Shown here: positions 18,715-27,157 of the stretch, piece after piece | Numbering within the stretch: position 1 is the stretch's first letter | How the letters are laid out: each line of letters starts with the position of its first letter | Assembly (NCBI GenBank): GCA_038207625.1 | Contig: JBBQZO010000014.1 | Coordinates: 1-64,000, forward strand | Source of the DNA: JBBQZO01 sp038207625 | GTDB taxonomy: Bacteria > Pseudomonadota > Gammaproteobacteria > Burkholderiales > Burkholderiaceae_D | Direction of reading: 5' to 3' | Length of the DNA: 64,000 bases | Made by a program: the position numbers and the translations under genes | Notes under the pieces: generated by a model | Databases searched by the model: none | Seen by the model: the letters and a program-made list of their open reading frames with translations, nothing else | Told to the model about the DNA's origin: nothing

Positions 18715-19740
18715 ATGAAACTCGCCACCCTTAAAAACGCTACCCGCGATGGCAGCCTGCACGTCGTCAGTGGCGACCTCGCGCGCAGCGTCGCCGTGCC
18801 CGAAATCGCCGCCACGCTGCAGCTGGCGCTGGACAACTGGGAGGCGCTCGCGCCCCGCCTGGCGCAGGTGTATGCGCGCCTGAACGCGGGCGACGCGCCC
18901 GGCGCGCAGCCGTTCGAACAGCACCTGTGCCATTCGCCGCTGCCGCGCGCTTACCAGTGGGCCGACGGCTCGGCCTACATCAACCACGTCGAGCTGGTGC
19001 GGCGCGCGCGCGGCGCCGACGTGCCGGCCTCGTTCTACACCGATCCGCTGATGTACCAGGGCGGTTCGGACGCCTTCGTCGGCCCGCACGATGCTATCTA
19101 CGCCAACAGCGAAGCCTGGGGCATCGACCTCGAAGCCGAGGTGGCCGTGATCACCGGCGACGTGCCGATGGGCGCCAGCGCGCTTGACTGCGCCGGCGCG
19201 ATCCGGCTGGTCATGCTGGTCAACGACGTGTCGCTGCGCAACCTGATACCGAACGAACTGGCCAAGGGTTTCGGCTTCTTCCAGTCCAAGGCGGCCAGCG
19301 CGTTCTCGCCGGTGTGCGTCACGCCCGACGAATTGGACGGCGCCTGGCTCGATAGCAAGCTGCACCTGCCGCTGTGCGTGCAGGTGAACGGCGCCGAATT
19401 TGGCAAGCCCAACGCCGGCGTCGACATGACCTTCAACTTCGCCCAGCTGGTCGCGCACGCGGCCCACACGCGCGAGCTGTGCGCCGGCACCATCATCGGC
19501 TCGGGCACGGTGTCGAACAAGCAGGGCGATTTGCACGGCTCGTCGATCGGCAACGGCGGCGTCGGTTACTGCTGCCTGGCCGAAGTGCGCATGTACGAAA
19601 CGATCGAGCAGGGCGCGCCGCAAACGCCCTACCTGAAATTCGACGACACGGTGCGCATCGAGATGTTCGACGCGAACGGCGCCAGCATTTTTGGCGCGAT
19701 AGCCCAGCGCGTTGCCCCCTATGAAGGACGCCAGCCATGA
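18715..19740 (+). CDS. fumarylacetoacetate hydrolase family protein
   Basis: 341 residues (ATG with GGAG upstream). It carries the FAH-fold active-site elements LPRAYQWADGSAYINHVELV, FYTDPLMYQGGSDAFVGP, GIDLEAEVAVITGDVPMG (metal-binding Glu), RLVMLVNDVSLRN and GTIIGSGTVSNKQGD. It matches the long proteobacterial form of fumarylacetoacetase from homogentisate catabolism better than short FAH-domain decarboxylases. The expected product is fumarate plus acetoacetate. It sits 14 nt after the VOC gene and overlaps maiA by 4 nt (ATGA), so the three are one operon. Confidence 0.88.
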   Translation: MKLATLKNATRDGSLHVVSGDLARSVAVPEIAATLQLALDNWEALAPRLAQVYARLNAGDAPGAQPFEQHLCHSPLPRAYQWADGSAYINHVELVRRARGADVPASFYTDPLMYQGGSDAFVGPHDAIYANSEAWGIDLEAEVAVITGDVPMGASALDCAGAIRLVMLVNDVSLRNLIPNELAKGFGFFQSKAASAFSPVCVTPDELDGAWLDSKLHLPLCVQVNGAEFGKPNAGVDMTFNFAQLVAHAAHTRELCAGTIIGSGTVSNKQGDLHGSSIGNGGVGYCCLAEVRMYETIEQGAPQTPYLKFDDTVRIEMFDANGASIFGAIAQRVAPYEGRQP

Positions 19741-20381
19741 AACTGTACACCTACTTTCGCAGCTCGGCCGCGTACCGGGTGCGCATTGCGCTGAACCTCA
19801 AAGGGCTGGCCTACGAAGCGGTGCCGGTGCATCTGCTCAAGCACGGCGGCGAGCAGTTGCAGGACGATTACCGCGCCGTCAATCCCAGCGCGCTGATCCC
19901 CAGCTTGCAGGACGGCGACGTGACGCTGACCCAGTCGATGGCGATCATCGAATACCTCGACGAGACGCATACGCTGGCACCGCTGATGCCGGTCGATTCG
20001 CTGGGCCGCGCGCGCGTGCGTGCGCTGGCGCTGATGGTCGCCTGCGACGTCCATCCGCTCAACAACCTGCGCGTGCTGCGCTACCTGACCGGCACGCTGG
20101 GCGTGACGGAGCAGGCCAAGAACGAGTGGTACCGCCACTGGGTGCGCGAAGCGCTCGCGGCGATCGAGGCGCATCTGGCGCGCGACGCGGACACGGGGCG
20201 TTTCTGCCACGGCGACACGCCCAGCATGGCCGACTGCTTCCTGGTGCCGCAAGTGTTCAACGCCGAACGCTTTGCCATCGACATGACAGCGTACCCGACC
20301 ATCGCGCGCATCAACGCCGCCTGCCTGGCCTTGCCAGCGTTCGAAGCGGCCCATCCGGCGCGCCAGAGCGACGCAGAGTAG
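19737..20381 (+). CDS. maiA: maleylacetoacetate isomerase
   Basis: 214 residues of the zeta-class glutathione S-transferase family. The N-terminal thioredoxin-like domain carries the signature YFRSSAAYRVRIALNLKGL (catalytic SSxxxR). NPSALIPSLQDGD and QSMAIIEYLDE bind glutathione, and a helical C-terminal domain follows with GDTPSMADCFLVPQVFNA. It isomerises maleylacetoacetate to fumarylacetoacetate, the substrate of the enzyme encoded just upstream. A maleylpyruvate isomerase (gentisate pathway) is the main alternative, less likely given the partner hydrolase. Confidence 0.9.
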   Translation: MKLYTYFRSSAAYRVRIALNLKGLAYEAVPVHLLKHGGEQLQDDYRAVNPSALIPSLQDGDVTLTQSMAIIEYLDETHTLAPLMPVDSLGRARVRALALMVACDVHPLNNLRVLRYLTGTLGVTEQAKNEWYRHWVREALAAIEAHLARDADTGRFCHGDTPSMADCFLVPQVFNAERFAIDMTAYPTIARINAACLALPAFEAAHPARQSDAE

Positions 20382-20388
20382 CCCACTG

Positions 20389-20420
20389 GCGCGACAGCGC
20401 GCACGTGCGCGTTGTCGCGT
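20389..20420. terminator. long palindrome downstream of maiA
   Basis: GCGACAGCGCGCAC (20391-20404) is followed directly by GTGCGCGTTGTCGC (20405-20418). They form a 28-bp near-perfect palindrome with one G-U type mismatch. It begins 10 nt after the maiA stop and could terminate or protect the operon transcript. There is no T-run, so intrinsic termination is uncertain. Confidence 0.45.
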
Positions 20421-20469
20421 GCCAACGCCGATGCGTCGCCGCCGGAGCGGCGCGATTCCCAGCGATCGC

Positions 20470-20730
20470 TCAGCCGAGCAAAGGATGATCCTTGGGCAAT
20501 TTGTGCGCATGCCACATCGCCAGCTTGTGGCGCAGCGTCTTTTCAGCGACTTGCTCTTCGGGCAGAGGCTGGATCACCTTGTCGTGCACCAGCAAGCGAT
20601 AAATGTAGAGCATTTTCTCGCTCGCGGAATCGGTTTCCTCGAACTCGACCACGCCGCGCCCTTCGGCGTACTGCACACCGGCCAGCAGGGCGGCTTTGAA
20701 TAGTGCGGCTTCATTTTTCAGTTTTTTCAT
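20470..20730 (-). CDS. small DUF5062-like protein
   Basis: 86 residues beginning MKKLKNEAALFKAALLAG, then YAEGRGVVEFEETDSASEKM, YIYRLLVHDKVIQPL and ending LPKDHPLLG. This pattern matches my memory of DUF5062, a family of small cytosolic proteins of unknown function found mostly in marine gammaproteobacteria. The ATG at 20730 starts the conserved part; an upstream extension is Arg-rich shadow sequence. No operon partner. Confidence 0.65.
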   Translation of the reverse strand: MKKLKNEAALFKAALLAGVQYAEGRGVVEFEETDSASEKMLYIYRLLVHDKVIQPLPEEQVAEKTLRHKLAMWHAHKLPKDHPLLG

Positions 20731-21032
20731 GGTGATCCATGTCGATGTTGCGGTCCGGGGCAGGCGGATCCGCCGCCGGTGATGGTGGGCGGCCGCGCGC
20801 CGTCGCGTTTTCATGCTGCCACGAAGTCAATCTTTAGGCAAGCCGAAGTGGCATGGCGGAACATGGTGTCGTGACCGCTCGCGTGATCAGGGCGCGCGGC
20901 GGCCGATACGCCGGCCCGGCCGTCGCGCGCACGTGGCCGCGCAGCGCTGCCGGCGCTGTTTTTGAATAAAGAAATCTCCCTCATTGGGAAAAAATCCCAT
21001 ACTATTGTGCTTTTTGTAAAAGATTGCATTCA
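20731..21032. other. intergenic region between divergent DUF5062-like and secreted-protein genes
   Basis: About 300 nt. The right end (20955-21032) drops in GC (TTTTTGAATAAAGAAATCTC, TGGGAAAAAATCCCATACTA) and should contain the promoter for the secreted paralogue pair. GGGAAAAAATCCC is a small imperfect inverted repeat near 20987. No gene is visible. Confidence 0.35.
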
Positions 21033-21698
21033 ATGAAACTCACGGTTGCTGTCCTGATTGGGGTGACGTGCGCCGCCGCGCCGGTGCACGCTCAAACCGT
21101 CGATCCGCTGTGGAAGAAGACGGTCGAGCAGGCCCAGAGCGCGAAAAAATGGATCGCCCAGGATGTCGACATGGATGTCACCGATAAGACGGCTCCGCCG
21201 GGGCAGGCGCGCACGTTGAACCACGCCCATCTGACGAGCTGGAGCAAGGGGAAACCCGCATACGACGCCGTGCAGCTCGAACCCAAGCCCGAGCCCGGCA
21301 AAGCGGACAGCGACAGCATCGGCCCCGAGGTTCTGGACATGTTGGTCGGCCTGGGACAATCGGCGGCCGTGCTCGGGGCGGCCGTCACGCGCAGCGACGG
21401 CCAGAGCCTGGACGGACAAAGTTGGACCGTGTTTCACGTCGTGAAGGACAAATTGACCGGCAAGCTCGACATCAAGTTCTGGGTCGACCCGGAGACGGGC
21501 TGCATGCATCACTCGGAAATGCAGTTCCATATCACGCTGATGATCAAGGGCACGCTATCGGCATCGTATCTGCCCAGTTTGCACGGGGGCTGCCTGGCCA
21601 GCAAGACCGTGATCGACGCGAAGTCGCTGGTACCGTTTTCGAACATCGATGTGCGCATGATCAACACACCGAGCAATTGGGTGGTCCGGCCATTGTAG
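21033..21698 (+). CDS. secreted protein of unknown function (paralogue 1 of a tandem pair)
   Basis: 221 residues with a signal peptide ending PVHAQ. The mature protein starts VDPLWKKTVEQAQSAKKWIA and contains SLDGQSWTVFHVVKDKLTGK, FWVDPETGCMHHSEMQFHIT and ends NTPSNWVVRPL. The next gene has the same landmarks (VDPLWSKT, SLDGRIWTVFDVSKKE, LWVDPATGCLHQMD, MPSNWIARPAL), so the two arose by tandem duplication. Each has two conserved Cys. I do not recognise the family. It is likely periplasmic or surface-exposed. Confidence 0.8.
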   Translation: MKLTVAVLIGVTCAAAPVHAQTVDPLWKKTVEQAQSAKKWIAQDVDMDVTDKTAPPGQARTLNHAHLTSWSKGKPAYDAVQLEPKPEPGKADSDSIGPEVLDMLVGLGQSAAVLGAAVTRSDGQSLDGQSWTVFHVVKDKLTGKLDIKFWVDPETGCMHHSEMQFHITLMIKGTLSASYLPSLHGGCLASKTVIDAKSLVPFSNIDVRMINTPSNWVVRPL

Positions 21699-21758
21699 GT
21701 CGCGCCGCCTTCCACTGTCGCCACACTGTCTTCCAATCCCCTTCTGAATGAACGCGCA

Positions 21759-22442
21759 ATGAAAAAAATGACTACGATCGTAACCAGCTCGCTCGCGCTG
21801 GTGCTGTTGGCCGGCCTCGTGCCCGCACATGCCCAAACCCAGGCGGTCGATCCGCTGTGGTCCAAGACGCGCGACCAAGCTGAGCTGAGCAAGAAATATG
21901 TTCCCCAGGATGTCGAGACGGTGGGACAGCGCAAGGATGACAGCGGCGACGCTCCGGTAACGGTGCGCTCGCACCTGACCGGCTGGGACAAGGACGAGCC
22001 GCGTTACAGCCTCGAGCAAGTGGCGCCCAAACCGGACCCGGCCAAAGCGGCGAAAAAGAAAAAGCCCTTCGAAGTCGACAAATTTCTGGCGATGGCAAAT
22101 ATCCTGATGGAGCCCGGGATTGTGCCCAAGCGGATCGACCAGCAAAGCCTGGACGGCCGGATCTGGACCGTGTTCGATGTCAGCAAAAAGGAAATGGGGC
22201 AGGAGGTCGCCGCCAAGCTGTGGGTCGATCCGGCCACGGGCTGCCTGCATCAGATGGACCTGCGGGTACACATGCCCTTGTCCATGGACGTCGCGATGTT
22301 GAGCACGTATGAGCAGCACGTCCAGGGATACTGTGCGCCAAAGAAGGTCGAAGCCGATTTCGAGATGTTGGTGCCATTCATGCACATCAAGGCGCACGTG
22401 GTGAATATGCCAAGCAACTGGATCGCGCGCCCCGCGCTGTAA
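21759..22442 (+). CDS. secreted protein of unknown function (paralogue 2 of a tandem pair)
   Basis: 227 residues with a signal peptide ending VPAHAQ. It aligns along its whole length with the preceding gene product, including VDPLW at the mature N-terminus, SLDGxxWTVF, the WVDPxTGC block, a second Cys about 50-55 residues later, and the terminal PSNWxxRP motif. A Lys-rich insertion (PAKAAKKKKPFEVDKF) replaces an acidic stretch of its neighbour. It lies 60 nt downstream on the same strand and is probably cotranscribed. Function unknown. Confidence 0.8.
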   Translation: MKKMTTIVTSSLALVLLAGLVPAHAQTQAVDPLWSKTRDQAELSKKYVPQDVETVGQRKDDSGDAPVTVRSHLTGWDKDEPRYSLEQVAPKPDPAKAAKKKKPFEVDKFLAMANILMEPGIVPKRIDQQSLDGRIWTVFDVSKKEMGQEVAAKLWVDPATGCLHQMDLRVHMPLSMDVAMLSTYEQHVQGYCAPKKVEADFEMLVPFMHIKAHVVNMPSNWIARPAL

Positions 22443-22455
22443 GCGCTACGCCGGC

Positions 22456-23622
22456 TCAGGCGGCGCGCAGCGCGTCCACGATCTGCATGCGCGCCGCGCG
22501 CACGGCCGGCAGGAAGCCGCCCACGAAACCCATCACGAGCGAAAACAGCAGCGCCTTGACGACGATCGCGCCACTCAAGGTGAAACCGAAGGCCAGCTCG
22601 GAAAACGACTGGAAATTGGTGGTCGAGAACGACAGGAACTGCATCAGCGAGGCAAACCCGAGCCCGACGATGCCGCCCACCACGGCCAGCAACAGCGACT
22701 CGCTCAGGAAGGCGGCCAGGATCGAGCGGCGCTGAAAACCCAAGGCGCGCAGCGTGCCGATTTCGCCCACCCGATTGGCCACCGAGGCGTACATGGTGAT
22801 GGTGGCGCCGATCATCGCGCCGATCGAGAAGATGATCGACAACGTCAGGCCAAGGATGTTGATGAAGGTCGACAGCGCCTTCGACTGGTCCGAATAGAAG
22901 CTCTGCTCGCGTTTGGCCTCCAGCGTCAGGCGCGGATCGCCCTCGATGGCCGCCTGGTAGGCGTCAAAGCGCGCCGGGTCGGACAGGCGCACCACCAGCA
23001 TCGAAAACACCGGGCGCCGGAACGCCTGCATCAGCTGGTCGGCATCGCCCCAGATTTCGGAATCGAAGCCGCTGTTGCCAGCGTCGAACAAGCCCACCAC
23101 GGTCCACTCGCGCTGGCCGAAGCGCAGCGTCTGACCCATGTCCACGCCCGAAAAACGGCGCGCGATCGAGGCGCCGACGATGATCTCGGACGAGCCGGGG
23201 CGGAACATGCGCCCGCTGGTGAGCTTGATCTGCGGGCGCAGCGTCAGGCCCAGCGGGCCGGCGCCGCGGATGATGACGTTGGACGGCTTGTCCGTGTCGC
23301 GCTTGTTGAGCGAAATGAGCACTACCGTTTCCTTCGACACCATCGGCTGGCCGTCCGCCCCCAGCGCCACTTGCGCGTCGCTGGTGGCCACGCTGGCCTG
23401 CTCGCGCGCCACCGCGCTTTGCACTTCGGTCTCGGCCGAACGGCGTATCAGCACCACGTTGTCGATTTCGCCGGTGGTCACCATGGTGGTGCGCAGACCT
23501 TCGCCGAGCATCAGCACGGTTGCGAACACAAACACCACCAGCGCCAGGCCGGCCGCCGTCAGCGTGGTGGTCAGGCGGCGCGCCCACAGATTGCGCGCGA
23601 TGTAACCGAGCGGGATCTTCAA
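22456..23622 (-). CDS. ABC transporter permease, MacB/FtsX type (second permease)
   Basis: 388 residues. It opens with KIPLGYIARNLWARRLTTTL and a TM helix, then a large periplasmic domain (RRFSGVDMGQTLRFGQREWT, GLFDAGNSGFDSEIW). Three C-terminal TM helices follow in the FtsX domain, containing VANRVGEIGTLRALGFQRRS. The only fitting start is TTG at 23622, preceded by GGAG and overlapping the upstream permease stop as TTGA, so translation is coupled. Upstream frame is a shadow of the neighbouring gene. Together with the sister permease it likely forms a heterodimeric mechanotransmission-type exporter. Confidence 0.87.
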   Translation of the reverse strand: MKIPLGYIARNLWARRLTTTLTAAGLALVVFVFATVLMLGEGLRTTMVTTGEIDNVVLIRRSAETEVQSAVAREQASVATSDAQVALGADGQPMVSKETVVLISLNKRDTDKPSNVIIRGAGPLGLTLRPQIKLTSGRMFRPGSSEIIVGASIARRFSGVDMGQTLRFGQREWTVVGLFDAGNSGFDSEIWGDADQLMQAFRRPVFSMLVVRLSDPARFDAYQAAIEGDPRLTLEAKREQSFYSDQSKALSTFINILGLTLSIIFSIGAMIGATITMYASVANRVGEIGTLRALGFQRRSILAAFLSESLLLAVVGGIVGLGFASLMQFLSFSTTNFQSFSELAFGFTLSGAIVVKALLFSLVMGFVGGFLPAVRAARMQIVDALRAA

Positions 23623-24776
23623 CCGATGCTCCTCAAACCTTCGACGATGTTGACGCGCGCCGCGCGCACGGTCGGCGCGATGGCCGCCACCAGGCCGATC
23701 GCCAGCGCCGCCCCGGCCTGCATCAGCACCGTCTGCGGCGCCACCTCGAACACGGGAAACAGCGTGCCCATTTGCGCCGCAAAAGCGGCCGACGCCGGAT
23801 ACAGCAGCGCGATGCCGATCGCCGCGCCGCATGCCGCCAGCAGGATCGATTCGCCGACAATGAGGGTGGCCAGAAATCCGGGACCGAAGCCGAGCACCTT
23901 CAGCGTGGCGTATTCGGACAGCCGTTCGCGCGCGCTCATGGCCATCGTGTTGGCCATCACGGCGGCGATGATCAACAGCACGACGAACGACACCACCCGG
24001 ATCGCCACCACGATCGCCTCGGACATCGACACGAAGCCCAGCTGAAACGCTTTTTCCGTCTCGGTCAGCGTTTCGGCCAGCGAGTTCTTGAACGTGCTGT
24101 CGATGCGCGCCGAGACCGCGGCGGCGTCCTCGGCGTGGGCGACTTTGGCGACGTACACGCCGACATAATTGGCGCGCCGCGGCGCCGTCTTGCGCAGTGT
24201 CTCGTTCAGATAATCCCAGTGGAAAAACAGCTGGGTGGTGTTGGTGCTGGCCTGGCGCCCGTCGTAGATGGCGCGCACCACGAATTCCCACTGGCCGGGC
24301 ACGATGGTGCCGCGCAGCGGGATCACGTCGCCCACCTTGAAACCGTACTGGTCGGCCAGCTTGCGCCCCACGATGCAGCCCTTGCGGTCGCGCAGGAAGG
24401 CGATACGGTCCAGTTCAGGCATCACGAAGTCCGGGTACAGGTCCAGGTAGCTCTGGCCCGAAATGGCGAACTGCGGAAAGAAGTTTTTCGGGTCCTTGTA
24501 GACGCCGCCGAACCAGTTGGCGTAGCCGACGGCGGTGACGCCGTCGATGCCGCGGATCTTGGCCGCGTACGACAGCGGCAGCGCAAACACCAGCGAGGTG
24601 GCGTTGCGCGTGATCAGCGTGGTGTTCGAGGCCGCCGCCGCGCCCGCGTACCAGGCGTTGACCACCGTTTGCAACAGGCCAAAGGCGAGCGTGGCCACCA
24701 CCAGACCGAGTACGGTCAGGCTGGTGCGCAGCTTGTGGCGCAGCGCGTTCTTGGCGATCAGCTTGAGTGCGTACAT
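23619..24776 (-). CDS. ABC transporter permease, MacB/FtsX type (first permease)
   Basis: 385 residues from the ATG at 24776, 1 nt after the ATPase stop. It begins MYALKLIAKNALRHKLRTSL with TM1. A periplasmic core domain includes ATSLVFALPLSYAAKIRGID and DRKGCIVGRKLADQYGFKVG. Three C-terminal TM helices surround SARERLSEYATLKVLGFGPG, the FtsX cytoplasmic loop. It pairs with the downstream permease, the ATPase and the membrane fusion protein as a tripartite-type efflux system. No outer-membrane channel gene is present here. Confidence 0.88.
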   Translation of the reverse strand: MYALKLIAKNALRHKLRTSLTVLGLVVATLAFGLLQTVVNAWYAGAAAASNTTLITRNATSLVFALPLSYAAKIRGIDGVTAVGYANWFGGVYKDPKNFFPQFAISGQSYLDLYPDFVMPELDRIAFLRDRKGCIVGRKLADQYGFKVGDVIPLRGTIVPGQWEFVVRAIYDGRQASTNTTQLFFHWDYLNETLRKTAPRRANYVGVYVAKVAHAEDAAAVSARIDSTFKNSLAETLTETEKAFQLGFVSMSEAIVVAIRVVSFVVLLIIAAVMANTMAMSARERLSEYATLKVLGFGPGFLATLIVGESILLAACGAAIGIALLYPASAAFAAQMGTLFPVFEVAPQTVLMQAGAALAIGLVAAIAPTVRAARVNIVEGLRSIG

Positions 24777-24777
24777 G

Positions 24778-25467
24778 TCAGCTCGCACCGCCATCGAGGC
24801 TCAATTCGCCCTTGTCGAGGTGGATCGTGGTGTTCGCGTGGGCGGCCGCGTTGGCGTCGTGGGTGACCATGATGATGGTCTTGCCCAGCTCGCGGTTCAG
24901 GCGCTGCAGCAGCGCCAGCACGTCGGCCGCCGAACGCCGATCCAGGTCGCCGGTCGGTTCGTCGGCCACGATCAAGGTCGGATCGGTGACGATCGCGCGC
25001 GCGATCGCCACGCGCTGCTGCTGGCCGCCGGACAGCTCGGACGGGGTGTGGTCCATGCGGTCGAGCAGGTTCACCATGTCCAGCGTCAGCTCGACCCGCT
25101 CGCGCCGTTCGCGGCGCGACAAATTGGTCAGCAGCAGCGGCAGTTCAACGTTCTCGAACGCGGACAGCACCGGCATCAGGTTATAGAACTGGAAGATGAA
25201 GCCCACGTTCGATGCGCGCCAGTTGGCCAGCTCCGACTCGGACAGTTCGGTGATGTCGAGCCCGTCCACCCGCAGCACGCCGCTGTCGGGCTTGTCGATG
25301 CCGGCGATCAGGTTCAGCAGCGTGCTCTTGCCGGACCCGGACGGCCCCATCAGAGCGGTAAAGTCGCCCGCGTTGATGTCGAGCGTGATGTCGGTGAGCA
25401 CCGGCACGCTTTGATCGCCGCGCCGGTAAGCCTTGACCAGATGTTCAATGTGGACCAGTGCGGACAT
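24778..25467 (-). CDS. ABC transporter ATP-binding protein (MacB/LolD type)
   Basis: 229 residues, a compact ABC domain. Walker A is GPSGSGKSTLLN, Q-loop VGFIFQFYNL, signature ELSGGQQQRVAIARA, Walker B LIVADEPTGDLD and switch His MVTHD. The Q-loop and D-loop wording is that of MacB/LolD/FtsE ATPases, which drive substrate extrusion from the outer leaflet or periplasm rather than through the bilayer. Third in order on its strand after the fusion protein (3-nt gap), before two permeases. Confidence 0.92.
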   Translation of the reverse strand: MSALVHIEHLVKAYRRGDQSVPVLTDITLDINAGDFTALMGPSGSGKSTLLNLIAGIDKPDSGVLRVDGLDITELSESELANWRASNVGFIFQFYNLMPVLSAFENVELPLLLTNLSRRERRERVELTLDMVNLLDRMDHTPSELSGGQQQRVAIARAIVTDPTLIVADEPTGDLDRRSAADVLALLQRLNRELGKTIIMVTHDANAAAHANTTIHLDKGELSLDGGAS

Positions 25468-25470
25468 GGC

Positions 25471-26691
25471 TTACTTCTTCGCCACGGTGACCGGCATCGC
25501 GTCGACCAGCTTGTCGGCCGGATTGAGCACCACCTTGTCGCCGGCGCGCAAGCCGCTGACCTCGACCAGTTCGCCGATTCTGCGCCCTGGCGTCACGCCG
25601 ACCATGCGCAGCTTGTCGTCCTTGACGACGAAGGCGACGCGTTTGCCGTCGCGCTGCACCAGCGCGCCCGGCTGCACCGCGGCGACCGGCTGCTTGTCCT
25701 CGGGCGGCACGGCCTTCGACAGGAAAGCCACTTTCGCGCTCATGTCCGGCAGCACGCGCGCATCGCGTTCGACGAAGCGCACCTTGACCAGCAGCGTGGC
25801 CTTGCTGCGGTCCACCGTGGGCACCGTGCGCGAGACCACGCCGGCCAGGCGCAGTTCGGGGAAGGCGTCCAGCTGAATCTCGGCCGGCTGGTCGACCCGG
25901 ATCTTGGAGAGGTTCGATTCGGACACGTCGGCCTCGACTTCCAGCGTGCCCATGTCGGCCAGCGTGACGACGGCGCCCTTGCTGTCGGCGGCGGCCGAAA
26001 ACGGCGTGATGTTGTCGCCCACGTTGGCGTTTTTGGTGAGGATCACGCCGTCGAAGGGCGCGCGGATCATGGTCTGGTCGAGCGCCACCTGGGCCACTTG
26101 CGCACTGGCCTGGGCGGCCGCGATCGAGGCGCGCGCGCCGCTCACGCCGGCGCGCGCCTTGTTGCGGCGCGCCAGCGCGGCGTCGGTCACCGAGGCCGCA
26201 ATAAAGTGCTGTGCCAGCAGTTCGGCCGAGCGCTGGTAGGCGTGCTCGGCGTCGAACAGTTCGGCGCTGGCCTGCTCCAGATTCGCTTGCGCGACCTTCA
26301 CGCCGGCCAGGGCCTGCCCGAGCGAGGCGGCCACGTCGCGGTTTTCCAGCCGCGCGATCAGTTCATCTTTTTTGACGTGGCTGCCTTCGAGCACGCCCAG
26401 CCACTCCAGGCGCCCGGTCGCCTTCGAGGAAATGGCGGCCTTGCGCTGCGCCACCGCATAGCCGGTCGCGTTGAGCAGCGTGTAGTTCTGGGCCGGGTAG
26501 GCCAGCGCCACGCTGACCACGTCCACCGACGGCTTGCCGCCCAGCGTGCGGCTCAGGCCGGCGACGACGATGGCGGCCAGCGCGACGAACAGGACGATCT
26601 TGATCGTGCGCCGGCGCCGCGCGCGCTGGCCCGGCACCTGCGCCTGTTTGCTGCGGTCGATGGTGAGCTTGCTGATGTCAGGTGTTGCCAT
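25471..26691 (-). CDS. periplasmic membrane fusion protein (HlyD/MacA family)
   Basis: 406 residues. A cytoplasmic N-terminus rich in Arg (QRARRRRTIK) precedes one TM helix (about 28-48). Lipoyl/barrel-sandwich halves flank a coiled-coil hairpin (LGQALAGVKVAQANLEQASA, LFDAEHAYQRSAELLAQHFI). MIRAPFDGVILTKNANVGDN and DQPAEIQLDAFPE are typical of RND/MacA adaptors. It links the inner-membrane ABC unit to an outer-membrane channel. First gene of the four-gene efflux operon. The ATG at 26691 is chosen because the frame upstream is Arg-rich shadow sequence. Confidence 0.9.
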   Translation of the reverse strand: MATPDISKLTIDRSKQAQVPGQRARRRRTIKIVLFVALAAIVVAGLSRTLGGKPSVDVVSVALAYPAQNYTLLNATGYAVAQRKAAISSKATGRLEWLGVLEGSHVKKDELIARLENRDVAASLGQALAGVKVAQANLEQASAELFDAEHAYQRSAELLAQHFIAASVTDAALARRNKARAGVSGARASIAAAQASAQVAQVALDQTMIRAPFDGVILTKNANVGDNITPFSAAADSKGAVVTLADMGTLEVEADVSESNLSKIRVDQPAEIQLDAFPELRLAGVVSRTVPTVDRSKATLLVKVRFVERDARVLPDMSAKVAFLSKAVPPEDKQPVAAVQPGALVQRDGKRVAFVVKDDKLRMVGVTPGRRIGELVEVSGLRAGDKVVLNPADKLVDAMPVTVAKK

Positions 26692-27157
26692 GGTTGTCCT
26701 TGGGCGACTGGAAGATGCTTGCTGTAGGCGGTGACGATACAGGGGAATTATCAAAGCATAAACGAGTTTTCGGCGAACTGTGCGCGCACGTCGGTCAATG
26801 GCGCGCGCCGGCACTTGTCGGACGAGGGTGGTGCTGCGGCGGCCCGACATGGTGTCCATCCACCAGTGCGATCGTGCCCTTGCCGCGCCTGGACAGTGCC
26901 AGCCTTGTGTGTCGAGCGCAGCAAGGTCGTTCCTGGCTGCGCACAGACCTGGTGCATCGGTTTGCCCGGCGCGTCGGCCGGCTTGGCGGCGACGTTGCCG
27001 CTCGCCTGGTCGGTCAGCATCCGTGGCGGCACCTGCTGATGCAGATCAAGCCAGCGTCGATCAGCGCAGCGCAGGGCGCCGATGCCGCACATGCCTGCGC
27101 GACGCGGCAGGCGCCAGGCCTTGGGCTACAATGGCCGTTTTCACGCCCAGCCCGACC
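26692..27157. other. intergenic region between divergent efflux operon and glycosylase-like gene
   Basis: About 465 nt. The left 70 nt (to about 26765, CGATACAGGGGAATTATCAAAGCATAAACG) is the likely leftward promoter area of the efflux operon. The rest is GC-rich with open frames on both strands that lack RBSs and recognisable domains. No RNA gene is seen. Confidence 0.35.

Noticed and set aside
23619..24291. N-terminal extension of the second efflux permease over the first
   Set aside because: It only reads the first permease in another frame. The real protein begins at the TTG at 23622.
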